This document shows, piece by piece, positions 1 to 8,908 of a stretch of 64,000 bases of DNA. Made by a program: the position numbers and the translations under genes. A model generated the notes under the pieces. That model worked only from the letters and a program-made list of their open reading frames with translations. It had not been told where the DNA came from and did no database searches. This stretch comes from Pseudomonadota bacterium (GTDB lineage Bacteria > Pseudomonadota > Gammaproteobacteria > Burkholderiales > SG8-39). Position 1 is the stretch's first letter. Each line of letters begins with the position of its first letter. The DNA is taken from contig CANGMI010000003.1 in NCBI GenBank assembly GCA_947455195.1, positions 385,620-449,619 of the forward strand. Reading direction: 5' to 3'.

Positions 1-2
1 CC

Positions 3-314
3 ATCGGCTGGTTGCTGCGAAACCGTGCGCAGTTGCAGATCAGCCAACGAGCCTCGCGCAATCTGGCGCTCGAGTGCCTCCTGTGCCCACCCGTCGCGAT
101 CAACCTGGTGCGCCGGCTGTCGCTCGCAACACTCGTCAGCGATGAGGCGCCACCGCTGGCGCAGGCGCTGCGCAATTCGGTCAACGGGCCGATCGTGCGA
201 GAGCGCATGATGGAAGAACTGGCCGAATGGCTCGACACAGAGGATCCGGGCAGCGATCGATACAGGCAGTTGAACGAACGCCGGGCCTCGCTCGGCAGCA
301 TGGAGTCTTCGTGA
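3..314 (+). CDS. C-terminal part of an unrecognised protein, 5' end outside the window
   Basis: An open frame runs in from the left edge and stops with TGA at 312-314. About 103 residues are visible. I do not recognise the family. The visible part looks soluble and helical, with Leu/Ala-rich stretches and an acidic, charged last third, and I see no membrane segment. Its stop overlaps the start of the next gene in a TGATG arrangement, so the two are almost certainly co-translated. That suggests, but does not prove, a role linked to the M50 protease that follows. Confidence 0.55.
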   Translation: MGWLLRNRAQLQISQRASRNLALECLLCPPVAINLVRRLSLATLVSDEAPPLAQALRNSVNGPIVRERMMEELAEWLDTEDPGSDRYRQLNERRASLGSMESS

Positions 315-1225
315 TGTCACCGATTGAAGTCCTCGTCATTCTCTTCGGACTGTTGCTGGGGTACTGGCTCCTTGCGCGCCTCGGGGGCGAGCGCCCCAAC
401 ACCGACAGCGACCCGACGGGGGCGCAGGCCGCACGGAACCGGCTGGCGTACGAGGCTGCCCTGAGAGAAGCCACGGCACGCAACGCGGCAAGCCGCAGCG
501 CGAGTGGCGGCATCTCCAAGGCGTTGCCTCTTCTCATCGGCCTCGGCGCCTTCGGCAAGTTTCTGCTGCCCGTGGGCAGCATGCTCCTTGCCATCGGCAC
601 GTATGCGCTCATCTACGGCTGGCCCTACGCGGTGGGTTTCGTGCTGCTTCTGCTGGTGCACGAACTGGGTCACTACACCGCAGCACGGCGACGCGGCCTC
701 CCCGTGGGACTTCCCACCTTCATCCCCTTCATGGGCGCCTGGATCGACCTCAAGGCACAGCCGATGGACGCCGAGACCGAGGCCTTCGTCGGGCTTGCAG
801 GGCCGATGGTCGGGAGTGCTGCGGCGTTTGTCTGCTACCTCATCGCCCTGTCGACCGGCGAGCGGATGTTCCTCGCCCTGGCCTATGCCGGCTTCATGCT
901 CAACCTGTTCAACCTGATTCCGGTGTCGCCGCTCGATGGCGGGCGCATCATGGCCGCCATCTCACCGCGGTTGTGGTTCGTCGGGTTGCCGATGCTGATT
1001 GCGGTGTTCTTCTGGCAACCGAGCCCGATCATCGTGCTGATCGCGGTATTCGCGATACCCCAGATCTGGTCGGTATTCGTGCGCCGCCATCTGCCTTCGC
1101 CCGATTACTACCGCGTACCGGGACGGGTCCGCATCGGCTACGCGATCGACTACACGCTACTGGTCGGGTTCCTGCTCGTACTGAGCATCCAGGCGCACGA
1201 TGCGCTGCGCGCGGTTCGGGGATGA
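314..1225 (+). CDS. Site-2-protease-family (M50) membrane metalloprotease
   Basis: The protein is 303 residues from the ATG at 314, which I chose because it overlaps the upstream stop; an upstream in-frame start would run back into the previous gene. An N-terminal membrane helix (about residues 4-22) is followed by a charged linker (25-66) and then several hydrophobic segments. The zinc motif HELGH lies at about 116-120 inside a membrane segment, and the second metal-ligand motif NLIPVSPLDGG is at about 200-210. This is the standard M50 layout with the catalytic site in the membrane. Family members cut membrane-bound substrates such as anti-sigma factors or signal-peptide remnants; the substrate here is unknown. 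No PDZ domain is visible, which sets it apart from RseP. Confidence 0.88.
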   Translation: MSPIEVLVILFGLLLGYWLLARLGGERPNTDSDPTGAQAARNRLAYEAALREATARNAASRSASGGISKALPLLIGLGAFGKFLLPVGSMLLAIGTYALIYGWPYAVGFVLLLLVHELGHYTAARRRGLPVGLPTFIPFMGAWIDLKAQPMDAETEAFVGLAGPMVGSAAAFVCYLIALSTGERMFLALAYAGFMLNLFNLIPVSPLDGGRIMAAISPRLWFVGLPMLIAVFFWQPSPIIVLIAVFAIPQIWSVFVRRHLPSPDYYRVPGRVRIGYAIDYTLLVGFLLVLSIQAHDALRAVRG

Positions 1226-1253
1226 CCGCAAGTCGAACTGCCGGTTCGGCGCC

Positions 1254-2219
1254 TCACCGCCCTGATTCAAGCAACGGGCGCAGCGTCGCGATCGATTCAG
1301 GTGCCCGGCGTGCCAGCTCTGCCCAGTAGCTCTCGTAGGCAGTCTTTCGATGGGCCGCGCCCAGATCGATCGACTTGATACCTGCCTCGGCCAGTCTCTT
1401 GTCCTCAGCGGCCTTCTTCTCGGCAACCCACTTCGCATTGTCGATCTCCAGCCAGTCGGCCATCCGGTTGAGGAAGGCGCGCTGATCATCACGCAGGCCC
1501 TTCCACCGGTCGAGATTGACGATGACATTGACGAGGACATTGTAGAAGCCCGGATCGATCCGATGCCGGGTCAAGGGTGCCCAACCCAGATCGAAGATGC
1601 CGATCGAGGGCCAGCCGTAGCCTTGCACGACCCCACGCTCGAGGCCGGTCATGACCTCACCCGGCGCCAGCTGAACAGGCGTGACACTCAGCGCGGAAAA
1701 GAAGGCTGTGTAATTGGGCGTGGTTCGAAGGCGCATCCCGGCAAGCCGGCCGTTCTCGGGCGGCCGGGTCGTCCAGATGTGGTACTCGAGGCCGTCGCCA
1801 TAGGCCGTGAGGAGTTGGACGTTGAGCTTCTGGTTGAGGATACGGTTGAGCGCAGCCCATCCGCCCGACTTCTTGAGTTGCGGCGTGGTGAGGCTCGCCA
1901 GGGACTGGGCATCGCCCTCGGGCACGGCACCGGCGTAGAACGACGGTCCCAGAGCCGCCATGTCCACCGCACCACGGGCCGTTGCGTTGGCCTGCTCGAA
2001 GGGCGGCATGGCATCGGGGCCACCCGCCAGCCGGATCTGGACAAGGCCCTTGCCTTCGCGGTTCACCTGATCGACGAAGCGCACGAACATCTCGGCAAAC
2101 AGCGACTGCCGCGGGACGAACACCACTGCCGAAAGGGTGGTCTCCTGAGCCCCGGCCGGCACGGCAAGGGCAAGCGCGAGGCCTGCAAGCAGGGTACGGG
2201 CAATGCGTGTCACGATCAT
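1254..2219 (-). CDS. TRAP transporter solute-binding receptor, DctP type
   Basis: This 321-residue protein starts with a Sec signal peptide (about residues 1-24, ending AGA before Q-E). The body has the DctP-family layout, including the substrate-contact block with the MRLRTTPNY segment and the later ERGVVQGYGW segment typical of these receptors. DctP receptors bind carboxylates in the periplasm and deliver them to a DctQM permease. No permease genes lie beside it: upstream is a divergent amidase and downstream the convergent M50 protease. It therefore either serves a permease elsewhere or works as a sensor-type receptor. The amidase 75 bases away on the other strand may produce or use its ligand. 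Confidence 0.88.
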   Translation of the reverse strand: MIVTRIARTLLAGLALALAVPAGAQETTLSAVVFVPRQSLFAEMFVRFVDQVNREGKGLVQIRLAGGPDAMPPFEQANATARGAVDMAALGPSFYAGAVPEGDAQSLASLTTPQLKKSGGWAALNRILNQKLNVQLLTAYGDGLEYHIWTTRPPENGRLAGMRLRTTPNYTAFFSALSVTPVQLAPGEVMTGLERGVVQGYGWPSIGIFDLGWAPLTRHRIDPGFYNVLVNVIVNLDRWKGLRDDQRAFLNRMADWLEIDNAKWVAEKKAAEDKRLAEAGIKSIDLGAAHRKTAYESYWAELARRAPESIATLRPLLESGR

Positions 2220-2294
2220 CGCGGTCTCCAGGGTCGGCAGGGATGCGCTCGGATACGATACCGGATGTTCCTTTTCCTCGCGCGTGGAGGATGC

Positions 2295-3596
2295 ATGGCC
2301 CGGGATCTCCTCTACCGTCTGACGGCGCGTGAAGCAGCCAGCGCCATTGCAACCGGGCGCACGACATCGGAAGCCCTGGTTCGCGCCTGCCTCGATCGGA
2401 TCGATGCCCGTGAGGGAACCGTGGGTGCCTGGTCATTCCTCTCGCCCGAGGCTGCGCTCGCTGCCGCACGGGCATGCGACCGGCAACCGGTGCGGGGCCC
2501 GTTGCATGGTGTGCCTATCGGCATCAAGGACGTGATCGATACGTCCGACATGCCCATCGCGTATGGCTCGCCGGCCCGCACATCGCACCAACCGGATGCC
2601 GATGCCGCCTGTGTGGCGCTACTGCGCGAAGCCGGTGCGGTGATCCTGGGCAAGACCGTGAGCACCGAGTACGCCGCGGTGACACCGGGCAAGACCGTGA
2701 ACCCTCACGATCCGGCGCATTCCCCCGGCGGATCATCATCGGGTTCCGCAGCCGCCGTTGCCGATGGCATGGTGCCGGCTGCGCTGGGCACACAGACGGT
2801 CGGTTCGACGATCCGGCCAGCGTCGTTCTGTGGCGCGGTGGGGTTCAAGGCCACCTTTGGCACCTTCAGTCTCAAGGGGGTTCATGCCCAGGCCGAGTCC
2901 CTGGATACCCTGGGCATTCTCACCCGATCGGTCGAGGACATCGTGCTGCTCGGCGGTGTGCTGCTTGGCGAGCCCGATGCCTTCGCCGCCGCACCGCTTG
3001 CGCGAGCGCCGCGATTCGCGTTCTGCCCGACGCCACACTGGCCACGGGCCGAACCGGCCACCGTGGAAGCGATGCTTGAAGCACGGCAACGCCTGTCCGA
3101 TGCCGGGGCGGCCGTCGACGACATGGCAGCTGATCCGACCTTCGATCGCGTCCTCGAGGACGCCCTGGAAGCGCAATGGCTCGTCCTGCGATTCGAATTT
3201 GCGCGCGCGATGTCCTTCGAGCGAACTGCGCGGCGCGAAACGCTGAGCGCGGCGCTCTGCAAGCTCCTCGATGACGGCCTGCGCATCACCGCATCCGCCT
3301 ACCGGTCGGCCCAGCAGCATCTGGTGACCGCACGCGCGATGGCCACCGATCGTCTGGCACCCTTTGATGCCGTCCTCACGCCGGCCGCTGCGGGCGAAGC
3401 ACCCGTTGGCGCCGGCGCGCCGACCGATCTGCTCTTTCAGCGACTGTGGACCGGCTTGCGCTTGCCGGCCATCACCTTGCCCGGAGTTGTCGGACCTCGA
3501 GGGCTTCCGGTTGGCGTCCAGATGGTCGGCAAGGCCAACGAAGATGCCGCGCTGCTGGCAATTGCCGGGTGGTCGGCACCGCACTTCGCGCCCTGA
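2295..3596 (+). CDS. Amidase-signature-family amidase
   Basis: The protein is 433 residues from the ATG at 2295, preceded by GGAGG at 2286-2290. It has the amidase-signature fold: the catalytic lysine in GIKD (about residue 79), the glycine/serine-rich loop with GGSSSGS near 145-151, and the nucleophile serine in GSTIRPA near 174. Such enzymes hydrolyse carboxamides or act as aryl-amide or carbamoyl hydrolases; specificity cannot be read from sequence. The usual DTGGSIR block reads QTVGSTIR, with the serine kept. The gene is divergent from the DctP receptor and convergent with the following ATPase gene, so it is probably transcribed alone. Confidence 0.88.
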   Translation: MARDLLYRLTAREAASAIATGRTTSEALVRACLDRIDAREGTVGAWSFLSPEAALAAARACDRQPVRGPLHGVPIGIKDVIDTSDMPIAYGSPARTSHQPDADAACVALLREAGAVILGKTVSTEYAAVTPGKTVNPHDPAHSPGGSSSGSAAAVADGMVPAALGTQTVGSTIRPASFCGAVGFKATFGTFSLKGVHAQAESLDTLGILTRSVEDIVLLGGVLLGEPDAFAAAPLARAPRFAFCPTPHWPRAEPATVEAMLEARQRLSDAGAAVDDMAADPTFDRVLEDALEAQWLVLRFEFARAMSFERTARRETLSAALCKLLDDGLRITASAYRSAQQHLVTARAMATDRLAPFDAVLTPAAAGEAPVGAGAPTDLLFQRLWTGLRLPAITLPGVVGPRGLPVGVQMVGKANEDAALLAIAGWSAPHFAP

Positions 3597-3681
3597 GGCG
3601 GCGGTCGGGCTCGAGCTTCCACGCCCTGTCGCTTCAGGAGTTCTTCGAGCGGCACGGTTCGAGCCCTGCCGTCGTGGCGCA

Positions 3682-6414
3682 TTACCCGGGGATGGCCCGT
3701 GCCACCGCCCCCGCATCACGCCACGCCTGCGGATGGCAGGTGAAGAGCAGCACCTGATGACGCTGCGCGGCGTCGTAGAGCACCCGCTTCATGTCGGCAA
3801 GGCGCTGCGCATCGGCATGCACCAGCGCATCGTCAAGGATGATGAGGGTCGGGCGACCCGACTCGCGCAACAGATCGGCGTAGGCCAGGCGGCTCACGAG
3901 GGCGAGTTGCTCGCGCGCACCGAAACTCAGGGCGCCGAAGGACTTTTGCGGCGGCTCGATGGCGCCCGCTCGCACGAGGCTGTCAGGCGCGAGGTCCTCC
4001 CCCATCGCGAGGCGTGCACCGGGAAAGAGCAGCGACAGGTAGTGATCGACCCGCTGCTGCAGGGGCGCCTGCAAGCGTCGCACACGCTCCGATCGCCTGG
4101 CCTCCAGCAAGGTGGTGAGCAGATCCAGTGCGGCGGCACGACGCGCAAGTTCCAGGCGTCTGCGCTCGAGTGCTTCGGCCTGCACCGCGAGTTCGGCACG
4201 TTCCTCTTCCAGACCCTGGGTACCCACGCTTTCGAGGACCGCCTGCAGACCGATGACCTCGGTCTGGCGATCGGCGTGCGCCCGCTCGAGTTGCGCGGCG
4301 CTGAGCCCGAAGCGATCGACATCGAGCCGCAGTCGATCGGGCTGCGCCGCCGCTATGGTCTGCTCGAGGGTGGCAACCGCCGCCCGCTGGGCAGCGGCTT
4401 CGGCACCCACGCGCGCGAGTTCTGCCAACGTCTGACGCTCGTCGTCGCGGTGCTTCGGATCGGCAAGCAGTGCCTGCAACGTGTCGCGCTCGCGCACGGC
4501 ATTGGTGAGGGTCTGCCGCGCGCCAGCCAGTGCGGATCGCGCCGCACTCTGTGCGCTGCGCATGTGCTCGAGCGCCTGCTGCGCCGCCTTGTACACGGCC
4601 AGAGCGTGCTCGACCCTACGCTGCGCGGCAATGGGGTCGAGATCACCGACAGCCATCTCCCTGAATTCAGCCGTTCGAGCCGAGGCTACCTCGGACACCG
4701 GCGCAGATCCGGCGGGGGAAGCCGGCGTGAGCGCATCCGGCAGGGCCGCCAGACGCGCTGCGAGCGACCGCACCCGTTCAGCGGCCTCGGTCTGGTCGGC
4801 GCGCAGGGCCTCGAGGCCTTTGGGTGCAAAGGTCTTCAGCATCTCCCGGGCACGCGCCAGAGCACGCTCCGTATCCTCGGCCGCCATCGCCCGTGTTTCG
4901 GCCGCCGCGAGGTCGGCCACGCCAAGCCGATGAAGGCGATCACGCTGCGAGGCCTCGAGCAGGGCGGCATCGGCCGCCAGCCGGGCCAGATCGTGACCGC
5001 CTGGCACGATCTCGATCTCACCCATTCCGGACAACTCAAGACGCGCGCTGGCCGTGATGAGGCGCTCACCCGCACCGGTGACAGGCTCGCCGGCAAGGCG
5101 CACTTGAGCCCCCGGTGCCAGTGCAAAGCGAACCTGGGTGGCCACTGCCTGCTGACGAATGCGCAGTTCGGCGAGGCGCGAGGTCTCGGCGCGCAGCTGC
5201 GAGAGTTCCTGCGGATCGAGACGCAGGGTGGCCAGCGTTGTCTGGGCAGCCTGCACCCGACCATACTGCTCGGTGGCGCCCTCGAGCGCCGTGGTCAGGC
5301 GATCGAGCGCACGGGTGGCCTCGCCCTGCTGGGCGGCCAGATCGACCCGCAGGGAAAAGGCGCGCGCCGTCTCGAGCGCCCGGGCTGCCTCGGCGACCCG
5401 GGTCTCCTGCGCGCGCAGGTTCGCCTCGTGATCGTCACCGCCCCGCTGCAGCCCCTCCAGGGCCCGCTCGGCCTCGAGCGCCGCTCGCTCACGCTGGGAC
5501 AACTCGGTTCGCCGGCCCTCGGCGAGTGCAAGATGCTTTTCGAGAAGTCCGGCGTGACGGTCCAGATCGGAGAGTGAGCGCCTGCATTGATCGAGTTCGG
5601 CACGCGCCCGATCGATCTGCGCCAGGGCTTCCCGCGCCTGCCGCTCGGCCTGCCGCAGCCCATCCCACGGGCGCTCGGTGGCATCGGCCAGATGCTCTGC
5701 ACGCAGCCGACCCAGCGTGTCGACCTGATCGCGGTAGAGGGTAATCTTCTGGTCGAGTTCCGCCAGACGACGCGCAGCCGCCTCGCGCGCGGCGATCGCC
5801 TCGGCATAGGCTTCGCGCGGATCGCCCTTTTTCGTGAGGAGCGCGTCGCGGTCCCGACGCACCCGCTCGATCACCTCATCACCATGGCTGCTCGCCACCT
5901 CGCCCATCGAGCGATCGAGCGCACTGCGCAGGTAATCGGTGGCATGACCCACCGCCTCGCCGATCTCCTGCCCGGCGCCCTGCTCGATCCAGAGCAGCCC
6001 CGGAATACCCCAGTGCTCGGGCTTGCTCGGACCCTTGCCCGGGTAAGCAAAACCGAGCAGTTCGGCCAGGCGCGACTCGGCTGCGTCGGCATCCAGGCGT
6101 GTCGTGCCCTCCTGCAGTTCGCAGCAGGTGCCGCGCACGAAGCGCTTGTGCAGGCGGCAGACCGTGTCGCCAATGCAAAAGTCGATCTCGATGTCGGGCG
6201 AGGCCGACGGGGCGTCCCAGGGCAGCAGTGCCTCGCCCGCCTTGGACCGATTACGCTCGAAGAACGCTGCCCGTATCGCGGCCACGAGCGTGCTCTTGCC
6301 CGCTTCATTGGGGCCAGTGAAGAGATTGAGTCCGGGCGCAAGATCGCGCAACTCGACCGGCGCTCGAAAGCGCCGCACGTTCTCGACCCGCAGCCGGGAG
6401 ATCTGCAGCGTCAT
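3682..6414 (-). CDS. SMC-like AAA ATPase of the YhaN/SbcC type
   Basis: This 910-residue protein has a split ATPase with a long coiled coil between. Walker A GPNEAGKST is at 34-42, the helical Ala/Glu/Arg-rich region spans roughly 190-770, the ABC signature-like LSFGAREQ is at about 829-836, and Walker B LIILDD at about 857-862 is followed by the D-loop. Partners of this kind form a DNA-end-processing complex with an Mre11/SbcD-like nuclease. I see no CxxC zinc hook in the middle of the coil, which resembles YhaN more than SbcC. The start overlaps the stop of the nuclease gene by ATGA (6411-6414), so the two subunits are co-translated. Confidence 0.9.
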   Translation of the reverse strand: MTLQISRLRVENVRRFRAPVELRDLAPGLNLFTGPNEAGKSTLVAAIRAAFFERNRSKAGEALLPWDAPSASPDIEIDFCIGDTVCRLHKRFVRGTCCELQEGTTRLDADAAESRLAELLGFAYPGKGPSKPEHWGIPGLLWIEQGAGQEIGEAVGHATDYLRSALDRSMGEVASSHGDEVIERVRRDRDALLTKKGDPREAYAEAIAAREAAARRLAELDQKITLYRDQVDTLGRLRAEHLADATERPWDGLRQAERQAREALAQIDRARAELDQCRRSLSDLDRHAGLLEKHLALAEGRRTELSQRERAALEAERALEGLQRGGDDHEANLRAQETRVAEAARALETARAFSLRVDLAAQQGEATRALDRLTTALEGATEQYGRVQAAQTTLATLRLDPQELSQLRAETSRLAELRIRQQAVATQVRFALAPGAQVRLAGEPVTGAGERLITASARLELSGMGEIEIVPGGHDLARLAADAALLEASQRDRLHRLGVADLAAAETRAMAAEDTERALARAREMLKTFAPKGLEALRADQTEAAERVRSLAARLAALPDALTPASPAGSAPVSEVASARTAEFREMAVGDLDPIAAQRRVEHALAVYKAAQQALEHMRSAQSAARSALAGARQTLTNAVRERDTLQALLADPKHRDDERQTLAELARVGAEAAAQRAAVATLEQTIAAAQPDRLRLDVDRFGLSAAQLERAHADRQTEVIGLQAVLESVGTQGLEEERAELAVQAEALERRRLELARRAAALDLLTTLLEARRSERVRRLQAPLQQRVDHYLSLLFPGARLAMGEDLAPDSLVRAGAIEPPQKSFGALSFGAREQLALVSRLAYADLLRESGRPTLIILDDALVHADAQRLADMKRVLYDAAQRHQVLLFTCHPQAWRDAGAVARAIPG

Positions 6415-7595
6415 GAGGCGGCCTCGACGCCACGCCGCTCGGCCAGGATGCCAGCGAGCAGCGCAAGTGCATCGCGAGCGGTCGTCGCCGATTCGCGCAG
6501 CACCTTGTCGGAGACTGCGAGCGCCGGGCCGGTGAGCACCGCGCCTGGTGCATCACGCGCCTGCCGCTCGCGCAGGTCTTCGATGACCTCACCCAGGTAC
6601 CCATCGGCCTCGAGGGCGGCAATGTCCTCGGCCGTGGGCGCAAGCCGCAGATCGGCCAGATCGGCCTGCACGCTGCGAGCGCGCGCCTCGGCATCGGCAA
6701 TCGCTGCGCGCAGGCGCTGCAAGCCCGCCAGATCGCTCTCACCGCTCACCCGCAGATCGAGCACATCCGATGCGCTCGACTGGGCGAGCCGCTCGCACAG
6801 GCCCTCGATATCTGAAGGAACATGGATCACGACCTCGCTGGCACGCCACTGGTACTGACCGATGGCCAGACGGGTCACCCGCGGCTCTGCACCGGGGGCG
6901 TCGATCTCGACCAGCAGTGCAAAGCCCGGTTCATTGCCACGGAAGCGATCGGGTTCGGGCGTGCCGCTGTACCAGGTTCGCGCGTCGATCGACTTGCAGC
7001 CATGCCAGTCGCCCAGAGCGAGGTAATCGAGGCGTGCCCGCGCAGCGCGGTCGGGGGCGATCGGGTTCGGCGAATCGATGTCCTCGGCGAGAATGCCCTG
7101 CACGCTGCCGTGGGCCACGCCGATGCGCAGATGCCCGTCGGGCGCCGGCGCCGCATCGAACCACGCGGTGAGGTCGTCAAAGGTGTGGCGCTGGGTGAGA
7201 GGCGCCATCAGGGCGGTGAAGCCCAGATCGGGAAAGGGCAGCGTCGCCGGGGTCAGTGCCAGATGCAGGTTGGCGGGCAGCGCCCGAAGACGCATCGCGC
7301 GCGTCCAGACGCTCTCGGCGAGCGCCGCGTCGTGATTGCCCGGAATCATCAGCCAGGGGCCCGCAAACCCCGACAGTGCGTTGAAGAGACGCCGGATGGT
7401 GCGCTCGGCAACCGTCTGTGCGTCGAAGACATCACCGGCCACCAGCACCGCATCGACCGCATGCTCGGTAGCCAGACGTGCAACCGTTTCGACGGCGCGA
7501 AGGCGGGCCTCGGCCAGGGGCACCGCATCGTCGGCGGCAAAGCTCGTGTACAAGCGACCGATCTGCCAGTCGGCGGTATGCAGGAAACGGGGCAA
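6411..7595 (-). CDS. DNA repair exonuclease, YhaO/SbcD-like metallophosphoesterase
   Basis: I start this 394-residue protein at TTG (7595-7593) because AAGGA lies 7 bases upstream at 7607-7603 and the family begins right at this point (PRFLHTADWQIG). An in-frame ATG at 7760 would add 55 residues unlike anything conserved. Metal-site motifs follow in order: HTADWQIG, GDVFD, GNHD, VAHG and GDWHG. The histidine usual in motif I (D-x-H) is glutamine here; I recall this in proteobacterial relatives but cannot confirm it. A C-terminal helical part ends the protein. It is encoded upstream of the SMC-like ATPase and overlaps it by four bases. Together they should process DNA ends or hairpins. Confidence 0.86.
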   Translation of the reverse strand: MPRFLHTADWQIGRLYTSFAADDAVPLAEARLRAVETVARLATEHAVDAVLVAGDVFDAQTVAERTIRRLFNALSGFAGPWLMIPGNHDAALAESVWTRAMRLRALPANLHLALTPATLPFPDLGFTALMAPLTQRHTFDDLTAWFDAAPAPDGHLRIGVAHGSVQGILAEDIDSPNPIAPDRAARARLDYLALGDWHGCKSIDARTWYSGTPEPDRFRGNEPGFALLVEIDAPGAEPRVTRLAIGQYQWRASEVVIHVPSDIEGLCERLAQSSASDVLDLRVSGESDLAGLQRLRAAIADAEARARSVQADLADLRLAPTAEDIAALEADGYLGEVIEDLRERQARDAPGAVLTGPALAVSDKVLRESATTARDALALLAGILAERRGVEAAS

Positions 7596-7817
7596 GGCAA
7601 GGTCCTTGGCGAGTGCGGGCGTGAACCCGGCAGAGGGTCGAGCCAATCTTCGACCCGCGCGAAATGCTCGATGCGCATCAGGCGTTGCGAGCCGAGCCAG
7701 ACAGCACAGGGGGCCGGCACGCCTGCCCACACCGGCAACAAGGACAGTGTACCGGCGCAAGGGCTCACGGCGTGAGTCGGCAATCTCAAGGTCGCCGGGT
7801 TCAGAGGGCAGCCCTCA

Positions 7818-7839
7818 AATAATGCTAACTTGCATTATT
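7818..7839. promoter_or_regulatory. Perfect 8-bp inverted repeat, probable operator of a lost antitoxin gene
   Basis: AATAATGC (7818-7825) and GCATTATT (7832-7839) form a perfect AT-rich palindrome with a 6-base gap, in a region otherwise very rich in GC. It lies 57 bases before the antitoxin remnant. AbrB-type antitoxins bind such repeats to control their own operon, so I read it as the surviving operator and promoter. No T-run follows the repeat, so it is not a terminator. Confidence 0.5.
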
Positions 7840-7895
7840 AAGTCGGCACACGTACGCGGTGTCGATACCGTCAGTCGACCCGGAGCACATCACTC

Positions 7896-8027
7896 GTGAA
7901 GTCTCACACCATGACCACAGGGTCGATCGATGACTTCATCGGCTGCCTGTCCACGGCGTCGACTCCGACAAGAACGCTCGAGGAGATCGAGCAGGCGATT
8001 GCCGACGGTTGGGCTGGCGTCCAATGA
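7896..8027 (+). pseudogene. Remnant of an AbrB/VapB-type antitoxin (C-terminal tail only)
   Basis: A 43-codon frame (GTG at 7896 or ATG at 7911) reads TTGSIDDFIGCLSTAS, then ends in an EEIEQAIADGWAGVQ tail. The pattern SIDDFIGCL followed by TLEEI-x-x-AI-x-x-GWAG is the C-terminal half of AbrB/MazE-fold antitoxins that pair with PIN toxins. The N-terminal swapped-hairpin DNA-binding domain of about 45 residues is missing. The stop overlaps the next start (ATGA at 8024-8027), as in an intact operon. I infer a deletion between the operator-like repeat and this tail. Confidence 0.6.
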
Positions 8028-8095
8028 AAACTACCGCAGACACCAACCTGCTGGTCAGAGCGGTCGTGGGTGACCACGCGGAAGACGGGGCCTGA
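8024..8095 (+). pseudogene. Truncated PIN-domain (VapC-type) toxin, first 23 residues
   Basis: The frame begins at ATG 8024 and reads MKTTADTNLLVRAVVGDHAEDGA before TGA at 8093-8095. DTNLLVRAVVGD is the standard beginning of VapC toxins, including the first catalytic aspartate (ADTN). A full PIN domain has about 130 residues, and no continuation is visible in any frame before yggL, whose convergent stop is at 8114. The gene is therefore dead, removed by truncation and not by a single frameshift. Confidence 0.62.
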
Positions 8096-8113
8096 CAACC
8101 TGCCACCAGACCC

Positions 8114-8491
8114 TCAGTGATCGAACTCGTAGTCGTACCAGGCATCGATCAGCTCGCTCGCGCTCACTGAGGCCACTTCGGGCCGCTTGCCCAGCCAGTC
8201 GAGCATGGCCTGCCGGTCTTCATCGGTGCAGGAGGCCAGGCCTTCGCTCTGCACGAGCAGATCGAGTCCGGCGTCATCGCCCGGCCTGGCCGAGAAACTG
8301 CCACCCACGAGCAGCTTGCGCGACTCGGCAAACACCAGGAACTCGTCGAGGAAGTCGTCGTAGGTTGCCTCTTGCGGACGAAACGAGCCGGCAAGGGTGA
8401 ACCCGAGCTGCTTGAACTCGGCGACGTGCAGCTTCTTGCGCTGCCGGCGGTTCATGCGGTCGACGCGGCTCTTCGAAGGGGTATCGGACAT
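8114..8491 (-). CDS. yggL: YggL-family (DUF469) ribosome-associated protein
   Basis: The protein is 125 residues from the ATG at 8491, chosen because AGGAG lies about 7 bases upstream and the family starts close to here. The N-terminus is basic (RMNRRQRKKLHVAEF), followed by an acidic alpha/beta domain with ELGF-like (here QLGF) and FLDEFL segments, ending DAWYDYEFDH. Family members are small cytoplasmic proteins reported to bind the 50S ribosome. It stands alone between the toxin remnant and mazEF, all within about 1.3 kb. Confidence 0.82.
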   Translation of the reverse strand: MSDTPSKSRVDRMNRRQRKKLHVAEFKQLGFTLAGSFRPQEATYDDFLDEFLVFAESRKLLVGGSFSARPGDDAGLDLLVQSEGLASCTDEDRQAMLDWLGKRPEVASVSASELIDAWYDYEFDH

Positions 8492-8560
8492 GCAATTCTC
8501 CTGGCCATGGCGGCCGGCAACGGGACGCCTTTGTATCACGCCAGGCCCGCGGCGGGGGCA

Positions 8561-8908
8561 TCAGCCGATCAAGAGCAGCGCCTTGAGCTTCGCCCGCACC
8601 TCGCGCAGGGCCGCCTCAGGCGCCCTGCCCTTGCGTACCGCCCGACGAACCCGCCAGTCGAGCGACTTCACCTGATCGGCCAGGACGGCGCCTGCGGCGC
8701 CATCGGTTTCGATACGCACCTCGAAGGGGTGACCCTTCACCCGCGTCGTCATCGGGCAGCAGATCATGAGGCCGCTGCGCCCGTTGTAGAGCGAGGGGCT
8801 GATGACCAGTGCAGGCCGATGCCCTGATTGCTCGTGCCCTGCCTGCGGGTCGAACTGCAACCATACGAGATCACCGGCCTCGGGTACCCAGGCGCGACCT
8901 TGTCTCAC
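8561..8908 (-). CDS. mazF: MazF/PemK endoribonuclease toxin
   Basis: This 115-residue protein starts at GTG 8908, overlapping the mazE stop by GTGA (8905-8908). It has the MazF signature order: GDLVWLQFDPQAGHEQSGHRPALV near the start, with the active-site arginine in HRPA, then MICCPMTTRVKGHPFEV and LADQVKSLDWRVR. These toxins cleave single-stranded mRNA at short sites and are held inactive by MazE. All conserved segments are present, so the module looks functional. The extra C-terminal ALREVRAKLKALL helix is common to the family. Confidence 0.93.
   Translation of the reverse strand: MRQGRAWVPEAGDLVWLQFDPQAGHEQSGHRPALVISPSLYNGRSGLMICCPMTTRVKGHPFEVRIETDGAAGAVLADQVKSLDWRVRRAVRKGRAPEAALREVRAKLKALLLIG

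Noticed and set aside
3364-5577. Very long open frame on the plus strand opposite the SMC-like ATPase gene
   Set aside because: It lies antisense to a gene with clear motifs, has no ribosome site and its composition is that of a mirrored GC-rich gene. Similar long antisense frames occur throughout (for example 38150-40390 minus and 57095-58354 plus).
7595-7760. ATG at 7760 as the start of the nuclease gene
   Set aside because: It adds 55 residues before the conserved beginning and has no ribosome site, whereas TTG at 7595 has AAGGA 7 bases upstream.
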